A stretch of DNA of 6,136 bases, from the NCBI GenBank assembly GCA_027063295.1, contig JAMORZ010000156.1, positions 1-6,136 on the forward strand, read 5' to 3'. Made by a program: the position numbers and the translations under genes. The notes below the pieces were generated by a model. It was not told where the DNA came from and did no database searches. It was given only the letters and a program-made list of their open reading frames with translations. Shown here in pieces: positions 1 to 4,844 of the stretch; positions within the stretch are counted from its first letter, which is position 1, and every line of letters begins with the position of its first letter. The stretch is from Sulfurimonas sp. Lineage in GTDB: Bacteria > Campylobacterota > Campylobacteria > Campylobacterales > Sulfurimonadaceae.

Positions 1-1
1 T

Positions 2-1219
2 CTTGAGGGGCGTGTAACACACATCCCTGATGATGGAAGTGCAGAGTCTGAGTTTGCATGGGCACTCAACGATGTACTTGATCAACTTGAAGCATTTATG
101 CGTGATGCTGCAATAACTATCGAAAACGCAGCAGTTGGAAAAACATACAGACGAACATACCCAACAGGGCTACACGGTATCTTTTATAACACTTCTGTTG
201 AACTCAACAAAGCTATCTCATCGATTGCAAGTGGTTATCTCACAAAGATTCGTGGAGAGATGTCACATAACTTTTCAAAACTTGGTGGGGGGATTGGTGA
301 AGGTCTTAAGATTATTCAAAATGACCTTTCAAGCTCATCTGAAGATTCTAAACATATCGTTGATGTTGCAAAACGTACTGCAGATGAATCTTCAAAATCA
401 CTTACAAGTGTTATAGAGATTGGTGAAAGACTCAACTCTTTAGTTGATCTTATCGCTTCTTCACATGAAGGGATCATCAACCTTGAAGGTCGTTCACGTG
501 AGATCTCTGAAGTGGTTGGTCTCATCAAAGATATTGCAGATCAAACAAATCTCCTTGCACTCAATGCTGCCATAGAAGCAGCACGTGCTGGTGAGCATGG
601 TCGCGGTTTTGCCGTGGTTGCTGATGAAGTAAGAAAACTTGCTGAGCGTACTCAAAAAGCGACAAATGAGATTGAGATCACCATCTCAACACTCCAGCAA
701 GAAGCAAACGATATGCGTTCAAACTCAGATGAGATCTCAAATATTGCACAAGATTCTAGTGATGTTATTCATGACTTTGAAGAGACCTTCCAAGAGCTTA
801 ACTCTCTAGCAACACAATCATCAAGCTCTGCAGTCAACATCCAAAACCGTCTCTTTACAACTCTTGTTAAAGTAGATCATATTCTCTTTAAATCAAAAGC
901 ATACTCAACTATTTTAGAAGAGGATCAAAGTGCAGTCTTTAGTGACCACAAACACTGCCGTATGGGTGAGTGGTATGCGAACATGGGTAAAGAGCGTTTT
1001 GGACATACAAAAGCATTTGCGGAGATGGATAAACCTCATGCTATTGTTCACGATATGGTGATGAAAAACTTTGAGTATGTCAAAGAGGGGTCAACACTGA
1101 AATTTGACCATCCTGCAAAACTCACAGAAAACTTCTCTGTCATGGAAAAAGCATCACATGAACTCTTCAAAAAACTCGATATGATGATAGAAGAGTATAA
1201 GAAAAAAGGGGACAAATAA
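2..1219 (+). CDS. Methyl-accepting chemotaxis protein with C-terminal CZB domain (5' end cut by window)
   Basis: This is a chemoreceptor signalling protein that would control CheA/CheW and so flagellar motion. The frame is open to the left edge, so the ATG at 98 is internal. The 405 visible residues begin with a short linker-like module. Residues about 178-217 form the highly conserved MCP hairpin tip (IADQTNLLALNAAIEAARAG, ending in EVRKLAERT). The C-terminus (about 288-355) is a CZB domain with the four expected zinc ligands: H293, C319 in the HCRMGEW motif, and H346 and H350 in PHAIVH. No membrane segment is visible in this part. CZB domains elsewhere bind zinc, and in some receptors the cysteine senses hypochlorous acid; that role here is inferred. 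The protein ends in a Lys-rich tail with no CheR-tethering pentapeptide. The ligand-sensing N-terminus lies outside the window. Confidence 0.93.
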   Translation, partial: LEGRVTHIPDDGSAESEFAWALNDVLDQLEAFMRDAAITIENAAVGKTYRRTYPTGLHGIFYNTSVELNKAISSIASGYLTKIRGEMSHNFSKLGGGIGEGLKIIQNDLSSSSEDSKHIVDVAKRTADESSKSLTSVIEIGERLNSLVDLIASSHEGIINLEGRSREISEVVGLIKDIADQTNLLALNAAIEAARAGEHGRGFAVVADEVRKLAERTQKATNEIEITISTLQQEANDMRSNSDEISNIAQDSSDVIHDFEETFQELNSLATQSSSSAVNIQNRLFTTLVKVDHILFKSKAYSTILEEDQSAVFSDHKHCRMGEWYANMGKERFGHTKAFAEMDKPHAIVHDMVMKNFEYVKEGSTLKFDHPAKLTENFSVMEKASHELFKKLDMMIEEYKKKGDK

Positions 1220-1239
1220 GTATTTACTAAACATTTACT

Positions 1240-1254
1240 TATAATTATTATAAT
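1240..1254 (+). promoter_or_regulatory. Two TATAAT -10-like boxes downstream of the MCP gene
   Basis: Perfect TATAAT hexamers lie at 1240-1245 and 1249-1254, just after the MCP stop. The second would place transcription start at about 1260-1261, exactly where the first hairpin of the gap begins. No good -35 element is visible, which is usual for sigma-70 promoters of Campylobacterota. The region is very AT-rich, so chance hexamers are quite possible. Confidence 0.35.
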
Positions 1255-1260
1255 TTTACA

Positions 1261-1361
1261 TCTCAATTATGTTTTCCCCCTTTCATATTTGAGAATGTAT
1301 CCTATTAACATTTTTTAAACACTCAAGCTTTTTCCCCTTTTATTTTGCTTGAGTGTTTTTT
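1261..1361 (+). ncRNA. Candidate two-hairpin small RNA or structured 3' UTR
   Basis: Two hairpins follow each other. The first pairs 1261-1266 (tctcaa) with 1289-1294 (ttgaga), then after a T/T mismatch 1268-1271 (tatg) with 1284-1287 (cata), leaving the loop ttttcccccttt. The second is the terminator hairpin at 1317-1358, with loop tttttccccttttatttt. Both loops thus show a U-rich run around four or five C residues, a form seen in small RNAs that pair with G-rich mRNA sites. A TATAAT box sits 6 nt before the first stem. No reading frame longer than 7 codons starts within it. It could equally be the 3' UTR of the MCP mRNA, released by processing or never separate at all. It matches no RNA family I know. 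Confidence 0.35.
1317..1361 (+). terminator. Rho-independent terminator
   Basis: A perfect 12-bp stem pairs 1317-1328 (aaacactcaagc) with 1347-1358 (gcttgagtgttt) across an 18-nt pyrimidine-rich loop. A run of six T follows at 1356-1361, partly shared with the stem. It ends transcription from the MCP gene, and from the candidate small RNA, before the radical SAM gene. Confidence 0.9.
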
Positions 1362-1375
1362 CTCCTATCTTATGT

Positions 1376-1381
1376 TACACT
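1376..1381 (+). promoter_or_regulatory. Extended -10 box of the radical SAM gene
   Basis: The hexamer TACACT is preceded by TG plus one base, an extended -10 form. It ends 6 nt before the ATG at 1388, so the expected start of transcription is the A of that ATG. It lies just after the terminator, and no Shine-Dalgarno sequence is present. Confidence 0.5.
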
Positions 1382-1387
1382 ACCCTT

Positions 1388-2887
1388 ATGAAAATAGTTT
1401 TAACCACTTTAAATTCACGTTTTACCCATAGTGCAATCGGTCTTCGCTATATCTATGCAAATATGCAAGAGCTTCAGAGTGATACTCATATCTTGGAGTT
1501 TAGTATCAATGATGCTATCCAAACTATTGCTGAGAAGATTTTACAGCATAACCCTGAGATTATCGGGATTGGTGTGTATATATGGAATGCTTCAGAGGTA
1601 TCTGAACTTGTACACATCTTAAAAAAAATCTCCCCACAAACCAAAGTAATTTTAGGTGGTCCTGAGGTGAGTTACACCCCTTTTCGTGTTGCTCTTGATG
1701 GAGCTGATTATATTATACAAGGGGAAGGTGATGTCGCATTTTACAAACTCTGCAAAGAGCTAGAACAAAACAAAGCACCTACACAAAAGGTTATCCCTAT
1801 CACTCTACCAAAGCTCAAAGAGCTCTCTTTACCTTATGAGTACTACACAGATAGTGACATAGCAAACAGATACCTTTATGTTGAGATCTCAAGAGGGTGT
1901 CCTTTTGAGTGTGAATTTTGCCTCTCATCTATGGATGAGAAGGTGCGAAGTTTTGATCTTGATACTTTGCTTGTAGCGTTTGAAAAGCTATGGCAAAGAG
2001 GTGCAAGAAACTTCAAGTTTGTCGATAGAACCTTCAACCTCAATATGAAAGCAGCAAACAAAATACTCGATTTTTTTCTCTCAAAAGAGCCACCCTACTT
2101 TGCTCATTTTGAGGTGATACCAGATCATTTTCCAACATCTCTAAGAGAAAAGATCAAAGCTTTCCCCCATGGTGCACTCCAGCTTGAGATCGGAATACAA
2201 ACACTCAATGAAAATGTCGCACATAACATCTCGCGGGTGATTAATCTTGAGAAGATGAGAAGCAACATAGAGTTTTTAGAAAATGAAACGCAGGCTCATA
2301 TACACCTTGATCTCATCGTAGGGCTACCAGGGGAGAGCTTAGAGAGTTTTGGTAAAAATCTCGATATTCTTGTTTCTATGGCAAAATGTGAGATCCAAAT
2401 AGGGATACTCAAAAAACTCTCAGGTACACATATAAAACGCCACGATGAAACCTTTGGAATGGTTTATAGTGATATTCCCCCTTATGATATTCTCAAAAAC
2501 GATCAGCTCAGCTTTAAAGATATACAGATCATGAAGCGTTTTGCAAGGTTTTGGGATCTGACTTACAATTCAGGTAACTTCAAACGCACTATTGTTCTAC
2601 TTTGGGGGAGCCAAAGTGTGTTTGAGAACTTTTATACGTTTAGCCTTTGGATATATGAACAAACTGATTCTACCTGGAAGATCTCGTTAGAGAGACTGGG
2701 CAAACTTCTCTTTGAGTATCTTACAACCAAAAAGTCTCTTGATAGCTCAGCAGTAGCCGATGCAATGCTTCACGATATGCTCAAGCTTAAAGGAAGAGCA
2801 ATCCCACCATACCTCAAACCTTATGCACACAAGATTGATGTTCAAGCAAAAAAAGGAACGTCAGGGTTTAACAAAAGACAAACTTAG
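1388..2887 (+). CDS. B12-binding-domain radical SAM protein, DUF4080 type
   Basis: This 499-residue protein belongs to the radical SAM superfamily, which cleaves S-adenosylmethionine at a 4Fe-4S cluster to start radical chemistry; its substrate is unknown. Residues 1 to about 135 look like a cobalamin-binding Rossmann fold (MKIVLTTLNSRFTHSAIGLR at the start, ILGGPEVSY with G90-G91-P92-E93). I see no DxHxxG cobalt-ligand motif, so B12 may be absent or bound base-off by another route. The cluster motif is C171-x3-C175-x2-C178, followed by a normal barrel (LIVGLPGES). The C-terminal third, from about residue 340, fits DUF4080. The start at 1388 is chosen because the longer in-frame TTG at 1349 lies inside the terminator stem, and the new start gives the usual family N-terminus. 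The stop is 13 nt before the next gene, whose promoter begins 1 nt after it. No functional link to the neighbours is visible. Confidence 0.9.
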   Translation: MKIVLTTLNSRFTHSAIGLRYIYANMQELQSDTHILEFSINDAIQTIAEKILQHNPEIIGIGVYIWNASEVSELVHILKKISPQTKVILGGPEVSYTPFRVALDGADYIIQGEGDVAFYKLCKELEQNKAPTQKVIPITLPKLKELSLPYEYYTDSDIANRYLYVEISRGCPFECEFCLSSMDEKVRSFDLDTLLVAFEKLWQRGARNFKFVDRTFNLNMKAANKILDFFLSKEPPYFAHFEVIPDHFPTSLREKIKAFPHGALQLEIGIQTLNENVAHNISRVINLEKMRSNIEFLENETQAHIHLDLIVGLPGESLESFGKNLDILVSMAKCEIQIGILKKLSGTHIKRHDETFGMVYSDIPPYDILKNDQLSFKDIQIMKRFARFWDLTYNSGNFKRTIVLLWGSQSVFENFYTFSLWIYEQTDSTWKISLERLGKLLFEYLTTKKSLDSSAVADAMLHDMLKLKGRAIPPYLKPYAHKIDVQAKKGTSGFNKRQT

Positions 2888-2894
2888 CTATAAT
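2868..2894 (+). promoter_or_regulatory. Promoter of the lapG-like gene
   Basis: A perfect TATAAT at 2889-2894 starts 1 nt after the stop codon of the radical SAM gene and ends 6 nt before the ATG at 2901. A TTAACA (five of six matches to TTGACA) at 2868-2873 lies 15 nt upstream, a little close, inside the end of the preceding gene. The predicted transcription start is the A of the start codon. Confidence 0.6.
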
Positions 2895-2900
2895 AAAAAG

Positions 2901-3542
2901 ATGTCACTTTTAAAAATCTTTATCATATCGGTACTACTTGTTCAGAGTGCCTCTGCAGACAAAGCTTATGTAGAAGCACAACTTCTTAAAAGGATAGTCA
3001 AGAAGTATAAAGTGTTTGCAAAAAAAAGATTTTTCTACCAACAAAAAACACTCGATAGACTCAAAAACAAATCTGAGATGGAAAAACTCAAGGGTGTCAA
3101 TGACTTCTACAACAAAGTTCGCTATGTGCCAGATAGAAAAGTATATGGGAAAAAAGATTACTGGGCAACACCATGGCAATTTTTAGGTAAAGATAAAGGA
3201 GATTGTGAAGATTATGTCATTGCAAAATATTTTGCACTTCTTTATCTTGGGGTTGATGCAAAAAAACTCTTTTTTACTTATGTTAAGTCAAAAAGGTTCA
3301 ATGCTTCACATATGGTTCTGACCTACTTTAAAACTCCCCATGCAGAACCACTTGTACTTGATAACTATAATCTAAAAATATTTCCAGCGAGCAAAAGAAA
3401 AGACCTTATCCCTATCTACAACTTCAATGGTGAAACACTCTACAAAGCTTCTAGCAAAGGAAACGGGAAAAAAGTAAAAAGCAACAAAGCCCATAAAAAG
3501 TGGGGTAGACTTATGAAAAATATGAAAAATAAAGTAATTTAA
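2901..3542 (+). CDS. lapG: LapG-like periplasmic calcium-dependent cysteine protease (BTLCP family)
   Basis: This 213-residue secreted protease of the bacterial transglutaminase-like cysteine proteinase family probably cuts the N-terminus of a large surface adhesin to release cells from a biofilm. Residues 1-19 form a signal peptide (MSLLKIFIISVLLVQSASA, then DKAYVEA), so the enzyme is periplasmic. The catalytic triad is C102, H137 (in ASHMVL) and D154 (in LVLDNY). C102 sits in GDCED, where D101, E103 and D104 match the calcium-binding acidic residues of studied LapG proteins. The upstream part has the family's YWATPWQFLG motif. The C-terminus is strongly basic. The start at 2901 is preferred over an in-frame ATG at 2760 because it begins a clean signal peptide and avoids a 128-bp overlap with the radical SAM gene. 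The LapD-like gene two positions downstream is the expected partner. The adhesin substrate is not in the window. Confidence 0.92.
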   Translation: MSLLKIFIISVLLVQSASADKAYVEAQLLKRIVKKYKVFAKKRFFYQQKTLDRLKNKSEMEKLKGVNDFYNKVRYVPDRKVYGKKDYWATPWQFLGKDKGDCEDYVIAKYFALLYLGVDAKKLFFTYVKSKRFNASHMVLTYFKTPHAEPLVLDNYNLKIFPASKRKDLIPIYNFNGETLYKASSKGNGKKVKSNKAHKKWGRLMKNMKNKVI

Positions 3543-3553
3543 TACAAAATTTA

Positions 3554-3562
3554 TGCAATAAT
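3554..3562 (+). promoter_or_regulatory. Extended -10-like box of the HD-GYP gene
   Basis: TG at 3554-3555, one base, then AATAAT at 3557-3562 resembles an extended -10. It ends 6 nt before the ATG at 3569, so transcription would start on the A of the start codon. No Shine-Dalgarno sequence or clear -35 element is visible. Confidence 0.45.
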
Positions 3563-3568
3563 GACATC

Positions 3569-4795
3569 ATGCAAAAACTAGACTACAAAGAAATTGAACA
3601 AAAGTTTGATCCTATTACAAAAAGAATCTCGATGACACATATTGTAGTCTTTTTTATTTTACTGATTAATATTCTCTTTTTTACACAAAATACCATCTCT
3701 ATGGTTATCCAATCACTCTTGGCATTTTTTATATTTCTTCACCATATTGATGATAAAAAACTCAAATCTGCTATACTTATATTGCTACGTCAAGCTTATG
3801 AGTCGCAAAGTTATGAACATACTCTCACTGAGTCAAACAACAATGCTATCATCGCTATTGATAAGACAAGAAAAATCCTCACTTACAACAAAAGAGCCGA
3901 AGACATATTTGGCTACACAAAAGAGGAGATGTTAGGGGAGGACAAACTTCATCTTCTTATGCCTACTGGATACTTCAAAAAGCATGACAAAGCCTCTGCA
4001 GAATTTTTTAAAACAAAGATCTCTAAGGGTATCTTGAACAATACTCATGAACTTTTTGCTATGAGAAAAAATGGTGAAACTTTTCCTATCCGTATCTCAT
4101 TTGGGGTCAATGACACAAAAGATGTTGTGATCGCTAATATATCAGATATCACTCATGAGCAAGAAGCTAAAAATGAACAACTTAGGCTTATTCATGAGAT
4201 AGAGAACACCCAAACAGAGATAATAACTACACTTGGTAACAGTGTTGAGAGTCGTGATGTCAGCACTAAAATGCATGTTGACAGAGTTGCTCTTTACTCA
4301 GAAAGACTCGCCCTTTTAAGTGGTATCGATCACGAGGATGCACAAAAACTCAAACTTGCTTCACCTCTGCATGATATCGGAAAAATCACAATCCCCGATA
4401 TTATCTTAAACAAACCTGCTGCTCTAAGTGATGAAGAGTATCAAAAGATGCAAAACCATACAACAGCAGGGTACGAGATACTCAAAAATTCAAAACGTGA
4501 GCTCTTAAAACTCGCTTCTATAATCGCCTATCAACACCATGAAAAGTGGGATGGAACAGGCTATCCCCAAGGGCTCAAAGGAGAAGAGATCGATATTGTT
4601 GGTCGTATCACTGCTATTGCGGATGTGTTTGATGCACTCTCTACAAAAAGAGTTTACAAAGAGGCTTGGCCTAAAGAGAAGGTCTACAAAGTGATGGAAG
4701 AGGGGCGAGGAACAAGTTTTGATCCACGCTTACTTGATATATTTTTAAAGCACTTTGATGAATTTATGGAGATCAGAAACTCTCTACAAAGCTAA
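3569..4795 (+). CDS. Membrane-anchored PAS/HD-GYP cyclic-di-GMP phosphodiesterase
   Basis: This 408-residue enzyme probably hydrolyses cyclic di-GMP at the inner membrane in answer to a signal read by its PAS domain. Two membrane segments (about 24-39 and 43-58) form a tight hairpin with almost no periplasmic loop, so sensing should be cytoplasmic. A PAS domain covers about 86-200 (IIAIDKTRKILTYNKRAEDI, then DIFGYTKEEMLG). After a short helical linker comes the HD-GYP domain (about 215-403). Its metal ligands appear complete: H236, H268-D269 in HDIGK, H297, H323-H324 and D352, and the GYP signature is G331-Y332-P333. Residue 232, four before H236, is Ser; some members with a three-metal site have Glu there, so a two-metal site is likely. 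It lies 26 nt after the lapG-like gene and 49 nt before the LapD-like gene, which suggests it lowers the c-di-GMP that LapD reads. Confidence 0.93.
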   Translation: MQKLDYKEIEQKFDPITKRISMTHIVVFFILLINILFFTQNTISMVIQSLLAFFIFLHHIDDKKLKSAILILLRQAYESQSYEHTLTESNNNAIIAIDKTRKILTYNKRAEDIFGYTKEEMLGEDKLHLLMPTGYFKKHDKASAEFFKTKISKGILNNTHELFAMRKNGETFPIRISFGVNDTKDVVIANISDITHEQEAKNEQLRLIHEIENTQTEIITTLGNSVESRDVSTKMHVDRVALYSERLALLSGIDHEDAQKLKLASPLHDIGKITIPDIILNKPAALSDEEYQKMQNHTTAGYEILKNSKRELLKLASIIAYQHHEKWDGTGYPQGLKGEEIDIVGRITAIADVFDALSTKRVYKEAWPKEKVYKVMEEGRGTSFDPRLLDIFLKHFDEFMEIRNSLQS

Positions 4796-4830
4796 AATAA
4801 CTCCACTTTTGGATTGATTAAGCTCTTTAT

Positions 4831-4839
4831 TGCTACACT
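4831..4839 (+). promoter_or_regulatory. Extended -10 box of the LapD-like gene
   Basis: TGC followed by TACACT (4834-4839) ends 5 nt before the ATG at 4845. A TTGATT at 4814-4819 could be a poor -35, but its 14-nt spacing is short. There is no Shine-Dalgarno sequence. The same TACACT hexamer after TG plus one base occurs before the radical SAM gene. Confidence 0.45.
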
Positions 4840-4844
4840 TATGT

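Noticed and set aside
98..100. ATG at 98 as the true start of the chemoreceptor
   Set aside because: The frame is open upstream to the left edge with family-like residues, so the gene begins outside the window.
1349..1387. TTG at 1349 as the start of the radical SAM gene (13 extra residues)
   Set aside because: It lies in the right arm of the terminator hairpin and adds residues unlike the family; the ATG at 1388 gives the typical N-terminus and fits the -10 box.
2760..2900. ATG at 2760 as the start of the lapG-like gene (47 extra residues)
   Set aside because: It overlaps the radical SAM gene by 128 bp and would bury a clear signal peptide that starts at the ATG at 2901.
2895..2900. aaaaag before the ATG at 2901 as a Shine-Dalgarno site
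   Set aside because: It has only one G and touches the start codon, so the spacing is wrong for a ribosome binding site.
4786..4830. Possible terminator after the HD-GYP gene
   Set aside because: Only a 4-bp AGCT match can be found between its arms, with no T-run of use; too weak to call.
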